The notes: a model not told the origin generated them from the letters alone. Counted from the stretch's first letter, positions 51,198-60,360 are shown. The stretch: DNA of 64,000 nt from Peribacillus sp044761665 (GCF_044761665.1 NZ_JBIWCW010000017.1:1-64000); one strand, 5' to 3'. Numbers and translations: made by a program.

Positions 51198-52096
51198 ATC
51201 TTATTCCCCTTTCTTTTCATGAACTCGCCTTGAATCAATATTTCTAGCGCATTCGCTAATATTTGACCGGCAGTTTTTGGGGCTACAATCCCCGGCAAGC
51301 TCGGCGCCAACAATGCCTTTATGCCCCTTTTTTCTGCATAACGAAAATCCGTCCCCCCAGGCTTTGAAGCAAGGTCAATAATCAATGTATGAACGGGCAT
51401 GTTGGCCAGGACGTCTGCTGTAATGATTGGAAAAGGAATGGTATTAACGCAAATATCAACGGTTTTCATTTCGGATGCAAGATCATTCAAATGGAAAGGA
51501 GTGATTGCCATTTCAGTAATTCTGGCAATATCCTCGCTTTTTCTCGCCCCTACCTTCACCTTGGCACCAAGCGCTTGGAATGATCTAGCTACACTCATCC
51601 CAACCCTCCCAAGGCCAAGAACGGCAACATTCGAACCATGGATGGTGAAATCCGTATGCTGTATAGCCATCATGATTGCGCCCTCAACGGTGGGGATTGA
51701 ATTGTATATCGCTACATCATCTCGTTCAAATAAAAGAACGAGTTTGCGATCCGCTTCTTTAAATAGACGATCTAGATAATCATTACTGATTCCTGAATAG
51801 AATACACAATCTGCTGGAGTGTCTTTTATCATGGCCTCGGTCAAGAAGACATCTTCACTGGAAAAGATGGTTTCCACTTTTCCCGTTGAATCAGTCCCTC
51901 TGACTGGCAATATAACTGAATCTAGTTCCGTAAAATTTATATCTTCTAATTTTTCCTTAACCGCACCTGTAAACGCATGGTCAAGCTGTTCAAACCCTAC
52001 TAAAAACAGCTTCGCATCCAGCTCAGTCAGTTTACGAACAACTTCCAGCTGACGTGCATCCCCACCAATTACAGCGATTTGCATGTCTGTGAGCAT
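51194..52096 (-). CDS. dpaA: Dipicolinate synthase subunit A (SpoVFA)
   Basis: 300 residues from the ATG at 52096 (MLTDMQIAVIGGDARQLEVV), 8 bases after GAAGGTGA. There are two Rossmann-like regions: the N-terminal IAVIGGDARQ and VAVLGLGRVGMSVARSFQALG (residues about 155-175). The C-terminus contains IKALLAPSLPGIVAPKTAGQ. A sigma-K promoter lies at 52191-52218, in keeping with mother-cell expression late in sporulation. Confidence 0.97.
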   Translation of the reverse strand: MLTDMQIAVIGGDARQLEVVRKLTELDAKLFLVGFEQLDHAFTGAVKEKLEDINFTELDSVILPVRGTDSTGKVETIFSSEDVFLTEAMIKDTPADCVFYSGISNDYLDRLFKEADRKLVLLFERDDVAIYNSIPTVEGAIMMAIQHTDFTIHGSNVAVLGLGRVGMSVARSFQALGAKVKVGARKSEDIARITEMAITPFHLNDLASEMKTVDICVNTIPFPIITADVLANMPVHTLIIDLASKPGGTDFRYAEKRGIKALLAPSLPGIVAPKTAGQILANALEILIQGEFMKRKGNKI

Positions 52097-52190
52097 TAAA
52101 TCGTCACCTTCTTTATAAGAATCCAAACCACGCCTCGCCCATGATTCTCTTGAAGGCGATTTGTTATCCGATATTCATTCAGCTCAATCC

Positions 52191-52218
52191 ATCTTATGTG
52201 TTGAAATTGAGAACGGTG
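52191..52218 (-). promoter_or_regulatory. Sigma-K promoter of dpaAB
   Basis: On the minus strand CACC (52215-52218), a 16-base spacer and CATAAGATG ending near 52190 match mACm-N16-CATAnnnTa. Transcription would start about 90 bases before dpaA. spoVF is known to be sigma-K dependent in B. subtilis. Confidence 0.72.
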
Positions 52219-52232
52219 ATTAGAAAAGCAAA

Positions 52233-52262
52233 AACGCCTAGAGCTTTCCCTGCTCAGGCGTT
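52233..52262 (-). terminator. Terminator of ymxH
   Basis: AACGCCT/AGGCGTT with an inner AGC/GCT stem and TTTTTGCTTTTC on the minus strand. It ends 15 bases upstream of the dpaA sigma-K -35. Confidence 0.82.
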
Positions 52263-52289
52263 CATTAGGGTTATTACTTCAACCTCCCA

Positions 52290-52568
52290 TTATCCGTCCA
52301 ACTGTTCTCCTTCTTTAACCGTTTCAACTTCAAGCCCTTCCCTAAAATCGATGATGAGCATATCCGTTCCCACTTTTTTAATATGATTCCACGGGACCCT
52401 GACTTCACTCCCATTTCTGAAGAGTCCAAACCATTTCACTGAGGGGATGATCAAAGTGGTAATTTGTCCAGTTTCGTCAAATTCCAAATCCGTCTGTCCG
52501 AGAATCCCTAATCGTTCTGCCCTGTTCACGTCGACAATCTCTTTTCCACTTAATTCACTCAGTCTCAA
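52290..52568 (-). CDS. ymxH: YlmC/YmxH-family PRC-barrel sporulation protein
   Basis: A 92-residue protein with a PRC-barrel fold (MRLSELSGKEIVDVNRAERL, then VPWNHIKKVGTDMLIID). The start is TTG at 52568 with GGGGGAGTAGGA upstream. The family is widespread in endospore formers and listed as sporulation-linked, but no molecular role is known. It is downstream of mlpA and closed by its own terminator. Confidence 0.92.
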   Translation of the reverse strand: MRLSELSGKEIVDVNRAERLGILGQTDLEFDETGQITTLIIPSVKWFGLFRNGSEVRVPWNHIKKVGTDMLIIDFREGLEVETVKEGEQLDG

Positions 52569-52663
52569 TTCCTACTCCCCCTTTTTTTCTTCTTAATCCC
52601 ATCTATATCCGAAATTTGAGGAACTTAGAAGGCATTCTTGAAAATAGTCGTCCCTCCCCTTTC

Positions 52664-52705
52664 CATAAAAAAACCTGCTCTCCCATTGGTAAACAGAAGA
52701 ACAGG
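52664..52705 (-). terminator. Terminator of mlpA
   Basis: ACCTGCTCT (52672-52680) with AGAACAGGT (52697-52705); the single imperfect pair is wobble in the minus-strand RNA. Seven T's follow. Confidence 0.85.
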
Positions 52706-52716
52706 TCAGTAAATAT

Positions 52717-53943
52717 TTATTTATCCCAATTTTCCAAAGGGCTTACTAACGATAAAGAGTGTTCGGTGAAGATTTGGTTTGCTAAATCATTAACACTATC
52801 TTCCGTCACTTCATCAATTTTAACGATGATATCATCAAGTGAACGATGTTCTCCTAACATTAACTCGTTCTTGCCATTACGGCTCATGCGGCTGTTAGTG
52901 CTTTCAAGGCTCAACATCAAGCTACCTTTCAGTTGTTCCTTACTATTCCGCAATTCTTTTTCTGTGATACCGTCTCTTTTCAGCGTATCCAGTGTCTCCT
53001 GAATCGTTTCATATAAACTGTCTAGCTGGCTTGTACCCGTACCACCATAAACGGTCACTAAACCTGTGTCCTGGTAGCTTGAATGATAGGAATACACCGA
53101 GTATGCCAAGCCACGTTGTTCCCGGACCTCCTGGAATAGACGGCTGCTCATGCTGCCTCCAAGGATATTATTCAATGTGACTAAACTGTAGGTTTTATCA
53201 TTTCCGATTTCCAATCCTTTGAAGCCAAGGCATAGATGTGCTTGTTCAGTCTCTTTTTTACGTGTGATTCTATTTTCATGGAATGCTGGCTTCACCAATT
53301 CCAAACGGTCTTCCCCACCTTGATATGAACCAAAGTAACTTTCCACTTCCTGAATCAACTTCTCGTCCACATTTCCGGCAATGGAGATGACAACTTTATC
53401 AGGCGTGTACATATCATGAACATATTTCTTTAGTGTCTCACTATTGAAGGTTTCCAACGTACTTTCCGTACCAAGGATCGGATAGCCAAGAGGATGATTT
53501 TCATATACTGCCTTGCTTAAAAGGTCATGTACGATATCATCCGGTGTATCGTCATACATTTTGATTTCTTCATAGACGACATTCTTCTCTTTTTTCAATT
53601 CTTCCTCATCAAACGTGGAGTTGAAGAACATATCAGCAAGAATTTCAAGTGCATAGCTCGCATGGTTATCCATGACTTTTGCATAGTAACATGTATATTC
53701 TTTTGAAGTGAATGCATTTACTTGCCCGCCAATGCTATCGAAAGACTCCGCGATTTCACGTGCGTTCCTCGTAGTCGTTCCTTTGAAAAACATGTGTTCA
53801 AGAAAATGGGATACACCATTCAGTTCCGGTGTTTCATTCCGAGAACCCGTCTTAATCCAAACCCCAATCGCTGCTGAACGTACTGTTGGAATATTCTCCA
53901 ATACTATTCTTACTCCATTTTGACACGTATATTTCTTAATCAA
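52717..53943 (-). CDS. mlpA: M16-family zinc peptidase MlpA
   Basis: A 408-residue mitochondrial-processing-peptidase-like protease. The inverted zinc motif HFLEH (46-50) and the downstream EEIKMYDDTPDD ligand region are intact. The start is TTG at 53943, 8 bases after GGAGG. In B. subtilis MlpA (YmxG) affects expression of the extracellular protease gene aprE. It lies between ylxY and ymxH, as in B. subtilis. Confidence 0.94.
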   Translation of the reverse strand: MIKKYTCQNGVRIVLENIPTVRSAAIGVWIKTGSRNETPELNGVSHFLEHMFFKGTTTRNAREIAESFDSIGGQVNAFTSKEYTCYYAKVMDNHASYALEILADMFFNSTFDEEELKKEKNVVYEEIKMYDDTPDDIVHDLLSKAVYENHPLGYPILGTESTLETFNSETLKKYVHDMYTPDKVVISIAGNVDEKLIQEVESYFGSYQGGEDRLELVKPAFHENRITRKKETEQAHLCLGFKGLEIGNDKTYSLVTLNNILGGSMSSRLFQEVREQRGLAYSVYSYHSSYQDTGLVTVYGGTGTSQLDSLYETIQETLDTLKRDGITEKELRNSKEQLKGSLMLSLESTNSRMSRNGKNELMLGEHRSLDDIIVKIDEVTEDSVNDLANQIFTEHSLSLVSPLENWDK

Positions 53944-53988
53944 CTAACATTCCTCCCAATCATCTATGCTGCTATCGTAACCAAAGCG

Positions 53989-54948
53989 TTACGGATTCAA
54001 ACGTTCTTCACTAACTGCTTCTGAAACTTTAACAACTTCTAAGTCTTTCTTCTCTATGTTAATAATTAACGTCTCCAAAGATTTAGCTGTAGACTCTGTC
54101 GGATGCATTAAAATGAAAGCTCCTGGGTGTACTTTGGAAAGCACCCTTTGTTGAAGGACCTCGGGACTTGGCTTTTGCCAGTCTATCGTATCTACGCTCC
54201 ACATCACGGTACCCATGCCTAAAGAATTCGCTATGGTGACAGTCTCACTTCGGTAGCTTCCGCTTGGCGGGGCGAACCAGTTCATTTTCACACCCGTCAC
54301 GGCCTCCACGACTTCATTCGTCTTATTTATTTCCTCACGTGTAGCCTGTGCCGAAATGTTTTGCATATTAGGGTGTGAGTAGGAATGATTTCCGATTTCA
54401 TGACCGCCATCCACGATCATTTTTGCAAATTCAGGATTGTTTTTAGTCCATCTGCCTTCAAGAAAAAATGTTGCTTTGACGTTATGTTTTTTTAATACAG
54501 CCAACATATCTTGTAAGTATTCATTCCCCCAAGCTACATTGATTAAAAATGACACAACCTGCTTCTCGGGATGGGCCCGGTAAATGGGCGCTGGCTCAAG
54601 ATCCTTTAAGTGGACCTTTGGGGGAACTTGATCAAATACAAGCTTATCCTTATCGAATTGGTCCTCCTTCTTCATCGCTTTATACGAATCCTGGATATTT
54701 ACCTTCAGGCCATTGTAACCTGGAACGGTCTTCCAAACCGAATCTATTCGGGCATTTTGTGGTGCAATCTCATATTTTTTAGATGATTCTTTTATTTGAA
54801 TAAGAAGTTCATCTTCCTGCTTCATGGTAGCCACTGAACGATCTGTTAAATGGGTCAAATAAATTTGTGTATATGGATTTTGCACTAATAACCATGATAT
54901 ACCTGCTATGGCACTTATCGCAACTATCTGCTTCCATTTATTATTCAT
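53989..54948 (-). CDS. ylxY: YlxY, polysaccharide deacetylase-like protein with degenerate motif 1
   Basis: A 319-residue exported or membrane-anchored protein: an N-terminal hydrophobic helix (about 8-23), a linker, and a NodB domain from about residue 128. Motif 2 HSYSHP (188-193) and SVDTIDW are intact, but the TFDDG motif that carries the catalytic Asp is replaced by FLINVAWGN (134-142). It may therefore be inactive as a deacetylase. SD GGGGGCG. Adjacent to pnpA and mlpA as in B. subtilis. Confidence 0.92.
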   Translation of the reverse strand: MNNKWKQIVAISAIAGISWLLVQNPYTQIYLTHLTDRSVATMKQEDELLIQIKESSKKYEIAPQNARIDSVWKTVPGYNGLKVNIQDSYKAMKKEDQFDKDKLVFDQVPPKVHLKDLEPAPIYRAHPEKQVVSFLINVAWGNEYLQDMLAVLKKHNVKATFFLEGRWTKNNPEFAKMIVDGGHEIGNHSYSHPNMQNISAQATREEINKTNEVVEAVTGVKMNWFAPPSGSYRSETVTIANSLGMGTVMWSVDTIDWQKPSPEVLQQRVLSKVHPGAFILMHPTESTAKSLETLIINIEKKDLEVVKVSEAVSEERLNP

Positions 54949-55052
54949 TTTTTACGCCCCCTTCATACAGAAATGTATGAAGAAAAAGGACAAGGTAGAA
55001 CATGACACCTTTTAATTGCTAAAATCCTTATATATAGGGCGAAAACTTTTGA

Positions 55053-55091
55053 AACAAAAAAAGCATGCAGGTCCATGAAGGAACCGCATGC
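55053..55091 (-). terminator. Terminator of pnpA
   Basis: GCATGC-x-GGT with ACC-GCATGC (one bulge), then seven T's on the minus strand, 16 bases past the pnpA stop. Confidence 0.85.
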
Positions 55092-55107
55092 CGATTATTC
55101 TTTTTTC

Positions 55108-57225
55108 TTATGATTGAGAAGGATTAGCTGCCTCTTTTTGTTCTTTAAGAACAGCTTTACGAGAAAGGTTAACCCTACCTTGTTTGTCAATCTCAGTAAC
55201 CTTTACTAATAATTCATCGCCAAGCGAAACGACATCTTCCACTTTGCCGACTCTTTCTTCAGCCAATTCAGAAATATGGACTAAACCATCTTTACCATTG
55301 AATATTTCCACGAAGCAACCGAATTTTTCGATACGTTTAACTTTACCTAGGTAAAGTTCACCCACCACGACTTCACGTACGATATCTTCAATGATTTTTT
55401 TAGCTTTTTCGATCATAGGCTCATCCGTAGAAGAAATGAATACCGTACCATCTTGTTCGATATCGATCTTCACGCCGGTCTCTTCAATGATTTTATTGAT
55501 ATGTTTACCGCTCGGTCCAATAACATCACGGATTTTGTCCGGATTGATAGTCATCGTAACGATTTTCGGAGCATATTTAGACAACTTCTCACGCGGTTGA
55601 TTGATTGTAGCAATCATCGAGTCCAGGATATGCATCCGGCCTTTTTTAGCTTGAAGCAATGCTTCCTCTAGGATTTCTCTTGAAAGACCATCGATTTTGA
55701 TATCCATTTGAAGGGCAGTAACACCTTTAGACGTTCCAGCCACTTTAAAGTCCATATCGCCTAGGTGATCTTCCATGCCTTGAATATCCGTTAAGATTGT
55801 ATAATGCTCTCCTGTTTTTACAAGACCCATTGCGATACCTGCAACCGGTGCTTTCAATGGAACACCCGCATCCATCATAGCAAGCGTACTAGCACAGATA
55901 CTTGCTTGTGATGTTGATCCATTAGATTCAAGGACTTCAGATACAAGTCTGATTGTATAAGGGAAGTCTTTATCGCTTGGAATGACTGGTTCCAATGCTC
56001 TTTCACCAAGTGCACCGTGACCGATTTCACGACGGCCTGCTCCGCGGATCGGACCTGTTTCCCCAACACTGAAATGTGGGAAATTATAATGGTGCATAAA
56101 GCGTTTAGACTCTTCGGTTCCTAGCCCGTCCAAAATCTGTACATCTCCTAGTGCACCCAATGTACAAATGGATAATGCTTGTGTTTGTCCACGTGTGAAC
56201 AATCCAGAACCATGAGTACGTGGCAAGATCGTAACTTCAGAAGATAATGGTCTGATCTCATCTGGATTACGGCCATCCGGACGAACTTTTTCTTCCGTGA
56301 TCAAACGGCGGACTTCGGATTTAACCAATTTATTTAAAATTTCTTTAATTTGTTTAAGTTTTTCTTCATCAGTTTCTTCTTCATACTTAGCTAACACACC
56401 GTCTTTAACCTCTTTGATGGCGGCTTCACGTGCATGTTTTTCCTGAACTTGTACAGCTTTGTTAAGGTCTGCTTCACATAGGCCCTTCACTTCTGCTTCA
56501 AGTTCTGCATCGACTTTATACAAAGTGATTTGTAGTTTTTCCTTACCGATTTCAGCAACGATTTTTTCTTGGAATGCAATAACCTTCTTGATTTCGTCAT
56601 GACCAAACATGATTGCTTCAAGCATTGTTTCTTCAGGTACTTCATTCGCTCCAGCTTCAACCATATTGATTGCATCTTTCGTTCCAGCAACCGTTAAGTT
56701 GATGTCACTTTTCGCAAGTTGGTCAACAGTGGGATTAATGATGAATTCATTATTGATTCTTCCCACTACTACACCCGCGATTGGTCCTTCAAATGGAATG
56801 TCGGAAACGGAAAGTGCAAGGGATGAACCTAGCATAGCAGCCATTTCTGTAGAACAATCTTGATCAACACTCATAACCATGCTGATGATTTGGACGTCGT
56901 TCCTGAAACCATCCGCAAATAGTGGGCGGATTGGGCGGTCAATTAGACGGCTTGCCAAAATTGCACGTTCACTAGGTCTGCCTTCACGTTTAATGAAGCC
57001 TCCTGGAATTTTACCGACTGCATACAGTCTTTCTTCGTAATTGACTGTCAACGGGAAAAAGTCGACATTTCTAGGTTCTTTAGAAGCAGTTGCTGTACTT
57101 AAGACAGCTGTTTCGCCATAACGGACTAAAACGGCTCCGTTCGCTTGTTTGGCCAACTGACCGATTTCTACCGTTACATTACGGCCGGCCCAGTCAAATG
57201 AATACGTATGTTTTTCCTGTCCCAT
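55108..57225 (-). CDS. pnpA: Polynucleotide phosphorylase
   Basis: A 705-residue 3'-5' phosphorolytic exoribonuclease. Two RNase PH domains (about 10-230 and 310-540) flank a helical domain; the second has GRREIGHGALGERAL and the active-site stretch SNGSTSQASICASTLAMMDAG. A KH domain with IGPSGKHINKIIEETG and an S1 domain (GELYLGKVKRIEKFGCFVEI) close the protein. The ATG start is preceded by GAGAGGGG. A possible promoter lies at 57295-57321. Confidence 0.98.
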   Translation of the reverse strand: MGQEKHTYSFDWAGRNVTVEIGQLAKQANGAVLVRYGETAVLSTATASKEPRNVDFFPLTVNYEERLYAVGKIPGGFIKREGRPSERAILASRLIDRPIRPLFADGFRNDVQIISMVMSVDQDCSTEMAAMLGSSLALSVSDIPFEGPIAGVVVGRINNEFIINPTVDQLAKSDINLTVAGTKDAINMVEAGANEVPEETMLEAIMFGHDEIKKVIAFQEKIVAEIGKEKLQITLYKVDAELEAEVKGLCEADLNKAVQVQEKHAREAAIKEVKDGVLAKYEEETDEEKLKQIKEILNKLVKSEVRRLITEEKVRPDGRNPDEIRPLSSEVTILPRTHGSGLFTRGQTQALSICTLGALGDVQILDGLGTEESKRFMHHYNFPHFSVGETGPIRGAGRREIGHGALGERALEPVIPSDKDFPYTIRLVSEVLESNGSTSQASICASTLAMMDAGVPLKAPVAGIAMGLVKTGEHYTILTDIQGMEDHLGDMDFKVAGTSKGVTALQMDIKIDGLSREILEEALLQAKKGRMHILDSMIATINQPREKLSKYAPKIVTMTINPDKIRDVIGPSGKHINKIIEETGVKIDIEQDGTVFISSTDEPMIEKAKKIIEDIVREVVVGELYLGKVKRIEKFGCFVEIFNGKDGLVHISELAEERVGKVEDVVSLGDELLVKVTEIDKQGRVNLSRKAVLKEQKEAANPSQS

Positions 57226-57294
57226 TTATTAAACCCCTCTCTGAATCTTCGCTTTTAGAGGCTTAGTTTACCTAAACCCGTATTAATTTAAATC

Positions 57295-57321
57295 ATTATA
57301 TGTGAAAGTAATTGAACTCAA
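57295..57321 (-). promoter_or_regulatory. Candidate sigma-A promoter of pnpA
   Basis: On the minus strand TTGAGT (57316-57321), a short 15-base spacer and a perfect TATAAT (57295-57300). Confidence 0.5.
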
Positions 57322-57430
57322 GTTAAAACCAAACTATCACTATTATGCACGAAAAAAACATGTGTTAACAGTAATATGAATAAAAATTTATTCATTCAAT
57401 TATGTATATATCTTAATCATTTATGAGTAG

Positions 57431-57454
57431 AAAAAAACCCGGCGGTTGCCGAGT
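57431..57454 (-). terminator. Second terminator downstream of rpsO
   Basis: ACTCGGC pairs with GCCGGGT on the minus-strand RNA (one G-U) around AACC, then seven T's. Confidence 0.75.
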
Positions 57455-57511
57455 CCAAAGGACGATGGCTTAGCCTAAAACAGAAAGCGTCCAAATCATT
57501 TGAATAACATT

Positions 57512-57539
57512 AAAAAAGCGGGAAATTTCCCGCTTTTTT
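57512..57539 (-). terminator. First terminator of rpsO
   Basis: A 14-bp perfect stem (AAAAAAGCGGGAAA and its complement) without a loop beyond its centre; ends 9 bases past the rpsO stop. Confidence 0.9.
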
Positions 57540-57548
57540 TTGAAAAAA

Positions 57549-57818
57549 TTATCTACGTAGACCTAATGTGTTGATAAGTGTACGGTAACGCGTAACGTCT
57601 TTATTACGTAGGTAAGTTAAAAGATTACGACGTTTACCTACCATTTTAAGAAGACCGCGACGTGAATGGTGATCTTTTTTGTGTGTGCGTAAGTGACCGT
57701 TCAAGTTGTTGATTTCTTCTGTTAATACTGCGATTTGAACTTCTGGAGATCCAGTGTCAGTATCGTGAGTTCTGAACTCAGCGATAAGTTCGTTTTTGCG
57801 TTCTTGTGTAATAGCCAT
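57549..57818 (-). CDS. rpsO: 30S ribosomal protein S15
   Basis: An 89-residue protein (MAITQERKNELIAEFRTHD) that binds 16S rRNA in the platform. The start ATG at 57818 has AGGAGGAA upstream. The S15 signature LTEEINNLNGHLRTHKKDHHSRRGLL is present as consecutive blocks. The leader between ribF and rpsO (about 160 bases) may carry the autoregulatory structure known in some Firmicutes, but I cannot resolve it by eye. Followed by two terminators. Confidence 0.98.
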   Translation of the reverse strand: MAITQERKNELIAEFRTHDTDTGSPEVQIAVLTEEINNLNGHLRTHKKDHHSRRGLLKMVGKRRNLLTYLRNKDVTRYRTLINTLGLRR

Positions 57819-57977
57819 GTTATTATTCCTCCTAAAATTCTGTAAAATCACCTATTACCGAGCCAGCGTCGGAGTCTCGACTAGCCAAGCAATGGTTATT
57901 TTCATACATACAATAGAATACATGCTTTTCGTTAAAATTGCAAGTATTGTCTTCTATTCTTTAGCTTTCTTACTTTT

Positions 57978-58928
57978 TCACGCGTTCAATTCTAGAAAAT
58001 AGGCTTGCGCATTTTGCTTGTCGGTTTCAATCTGGGTGACCAATTCTTCAAGCCCCGAAAATTTCTGCTCACTTCTTAACCTGATATGCCACTCGACTGA
58101 CACCTGTTGTCCGTAAATATCCCCTGTAAATCCTAAAGCATGGACTTCAACGGTAGGATATTTAGGTTTTTCTTCATGGAACGTCGGCTTATAACCAACA
58201 TTGCACACCCCATCATACCAGAAGCCATTTATTTTAATCCTGACTGCATATACGCCTGGAGCGGGAAATATGTAATCATCACTCACTTCAATATTGGCAG
58301 TCGGGAACCCGAGCTTTCTCCCCCGCTTTTCACCATGGACCACAAGACCCTTCGTTGAATAGCGCCGGCCAGCCAGATGATAGAAATCAAAAAAGTCACC
58401 GTTGCTGAGTGTCTCCCTGATTCTCGTGGAACTCACCTTATCATCCTCAAAGGTCTGCTTTGCAACGACAGTTTGACTAAACCGTCCTTGGGCGTATACG
58501 GGCAGTTCTTCCATGGTTCCTTTGCCATAACGACCGTATGAATAGTCAAAACCAGCCACAACATGACGGACATTAAGGCCCACTATATAGTCGTTGACGA
58601 ACTCCTCAGGTAGCATAGAAGCAAATTCCTTACTGAAGTGGACGACAAATAAATAATCGATTTCCATCGTTTCTATGATCTTTATCTTATCTTCAAGTGG
58701 TGTGATATAACGGATACTTCCCGTTTTCTTCCCTAATACTACGGAAGGATGCGGATCAAATGTCATGACAGCTGACAAAAGATTCATTTCATGAGCTTTT
58801 TGCTTGGCGGTTTGGATGACAGTTTGATGTCCTTTATGAATGCCATCAAAAAACCCAAGGGCCATGACGAGCTCAGGGAAGTCATCCGGTTTAAATTGAT
58901 GAGGATGCTCTAATGCAATCACTTTCAC
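57978..58928 (-). CDS. ribF: Bifunctional riboflavin kinase/FAD synthetase
   Basis: A 316-residue enzyme (RibC in B. subtilis nomenclature) that makes FMN and FAD. The N-terminal FMN adenylyltransferase has ALGFFDGIHKGHQTVI and FDPHPSVVLG, ending with SSTRIRETL. The C-terminal riboflavin kinase (about 185-310) has GRKLGFPTANIEV. The start is GTG with GAGGAGA upstream. It follows truB by 34 bases. Confidence 0.96.
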   Translation of the reverse strand: MKVIALEHPHQFKPDDFPELVMALGFFDGIHKGHQTVIQTAKQKAHEMNLLSAVMTFDPHPSVVLGKKTGSIRYITPLEDKIKIIETMEIDYLFVVHFSKEFASMLPEEFVNDYIVGLNVRHVVAGFDYSYGRYGKGTMEELPVYAQGRFSQTVVAKQTFEDDKVSSTRIRETLSNGDFFDFYHLAGRRYSTKGLVVHGEKRGRKLGFPTANIEVSDDYIFPAPGVYAVRIKINGFWYDGVCNVGYKPTFHEEKPKYPTVEVHALGFTGDIYGQQVSVEWHIRLRSEQKFSGLEELVTQIETDKQNAQAYFLELNA

Positions 58929-58962
58929 CTTTCAATCTCCTCTTTCCGACGGCAAAAACGGT

Positions 58963-59883
58963 CTATGATTCTTGTGCTAAAACTTTTACGGGTTTAATTA
59001 ACCCTTCTTTTGTCGGATGTATCTGATAAATGGCAATGGCCTTATCAGCGGGATCTACCATTACGAATGGCTGACCCTTTTCGAAAATAACATCCTCCGT
59101 TTGTTCCAATACAGCACCGTTAAGTACTTTCTTTGCTACTTTATCACTAATCTGAAATTTCGGCAAATGAAACAATCCCCGTTCTAAAGGCAACAGGAAT
59201 TCCTCGGTTTGTTCCGATTCCATGAATCCTTCCACCTCGGCGAACGTCAAACAATCTTCAAGCGAAAACCCGGCTGCTTCAATCCGAATCAAATCAGACA
59301 TATGAGCCGGGTAGCCCAATCTTTCGCCCATCATCACTGCCAGTGTGCGAATATAGGTCCCTTTGCTGCATTTGACACGAAAGCGAAAAGAAATGGTTTC
59401 ACCTGTAAATTCCGTTCGGTCATCGAGCAAAGTAATTTCATAAATAGTGATTTCCCTCGTTGGACGCTCCACTTCGATTCCAGCACGGGCATATTCATAC
59501 AGCTTTTTGCCATTTACTTTGACAGCCGAGAACATTGGCGGGGTTTGTTCTATCTTCCCCGTTAAAGAATTCAATACCTCAAGGATTTGAGCACGCTGAA
59601 TTGTTTCAGTAACTTTTTGCTCCGCTACCTTTTCTCCACTTGCATCTTCGGTAGACGTTGAGAAACCAAGGGTCACTTCACCTTCATAGGCTTTGCCTGC
59701 CTCTGTTAAGTATTCGGCAATTTTCGTTGCCCTACCGATACAGATTGGTAAGACACCAGTAACTTCAGGATCCAATGTACCCGTATGTCCCACCTTTTTC
59801 GTTTTTAAAATCTTCCTTAATTTAAAGACGCAATCATGGGATGTCAATCCCTTTGGTTTCCATAATGGAAGTATTCCATCCAT
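58963..59883 (-). CDS. truB: tRNA pseudouridine-55 synthase
   Basis: A 306-residue enzyme. The catalytic Asp lies in KVGHTGTLDPEVTGVLPICIG as two blocks, with the N-terminal GILPLWKPKGLTSHD typical of TruB. It modifies U55 in the T arm of most tRNAs. A terminator-like structure separates it from rbfA, so it probably has its own promoter and is co-transcribed with ribF. SD GAGGTGAAGG. Confidence 0.97.
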   Translation of the reverse strand: MDGILPLWKPKGLTSHDCVFKLRKILKTKKVGHTGTLDPEVTGVLPICIGRATKIAEYLTEAGKAYEGEVTLGFSTSTEDASGEKVAEQKVTETIQRAQILEVLNSLTGKIEQTPPMFSAVKVNGKKLYEYARAGIEVERPTREITIYEITLLDDRTEFTGETISFRFRVKCSKGTYIRTLAVMMGERLGYPAHMSDLIRIEAAGFSLEDCLTFAEVEGFMESEQTEEFLLPLERGLFHLPKFQISDKVAKKVLNGAVLEQTEDVIFEKGQPFVMVDPADKAIAIYQIHPTKEGLIKPVKVLAQES

Positions 59884-59910
59884 ACCTTCACCTCATTATT
59901 CTCATTTCAA

Positions 59911-59958
59911 AAAAAAGGGGCCGACACCAAGAAGTGCAAAGCACTTATTGAGTCAGCC
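59911..59958 (-). terminator. Terminator between rbfA and truB
   Basis: In the minus-strand RNA GGCTGAC (59952-59958) pairs with GTCGGCC (59919-59925) and AGTGC with GCACT inside, followed by eight or more T's. It closes the nusA-rbfA operon. Confidence 0.82.
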
Positions 59959-59974
59959 TCCATTTACTGCTTGC

Positions 59975-60343
59975 TTATTCTTCGTCTTTCACAGAAGGTT
60001 TTTCCTCTTTTTTGATTTGAGAAATTAATGATTCGATACGGTTACCGTAATCGACAGATTCATCAAATTCAAAAAACAACTCCGGAGTTTTACGCAAGCG
60101 AATTCGTTGTCCAATTTCCGAACGCATGAATCCTTTTGCCTTTTCAAGACCCTGCAATGTTTTTTCCCGTTGTTCCTGGTCTCCCAAGACGGAAATATAA
60201 ACAGTTGCTTGTTGTAAATCGCCTGTCACTTCAACATCCGTTACTGTGACAAATCCAATTCTCGGATCTTTAATCTTACGGCCGATAATCTCACTCAGCT
60301 CTTTTTTCATTTGTTCGCCCACACGATTTGCTCGAAGGCTCAT
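59975..60343 (-). CDS. rbfA: 30S ribosome-binding factor A
   Basis: A 122-residue KH-like protein (MSLRANRVGEQMKKELSEII) that helps mature the 5' end of 16S rRNA and the 30S subunit. It contains RKIKDPRIGFVTVTDVEVTG and LRKTPELFFEFDESVDYGNR, typical of the family. It is 17 bases downstream of ylxP and precedes a terminator. Confidence 0.96.
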   Translation of the reverse strand: MSLRANRVGEQMKKELSEIIGRKIKDPRIGFVTVTDVEVTGDLQQATVYISVLGDQEQREKTLQGLEKAKGFMRSEIGQRIRLRKTPELFFEFDESVDYGNRIESLISQIKKEEKPSVKDEE

Positions 60344-60360
60344 AATATCACCTCGCTAGC

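Larger units (their letters stand above)
57226..57548. other. Intergenic region between pnpA and rpsO
   Basis: About 320 bases with two consecutive rpsO-side terminators (57512-57539 and 57431-57454) and the pnpA promoter candidate. The tandem terminators imply that pnpA has its own promoter. Confidence 0.65.
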
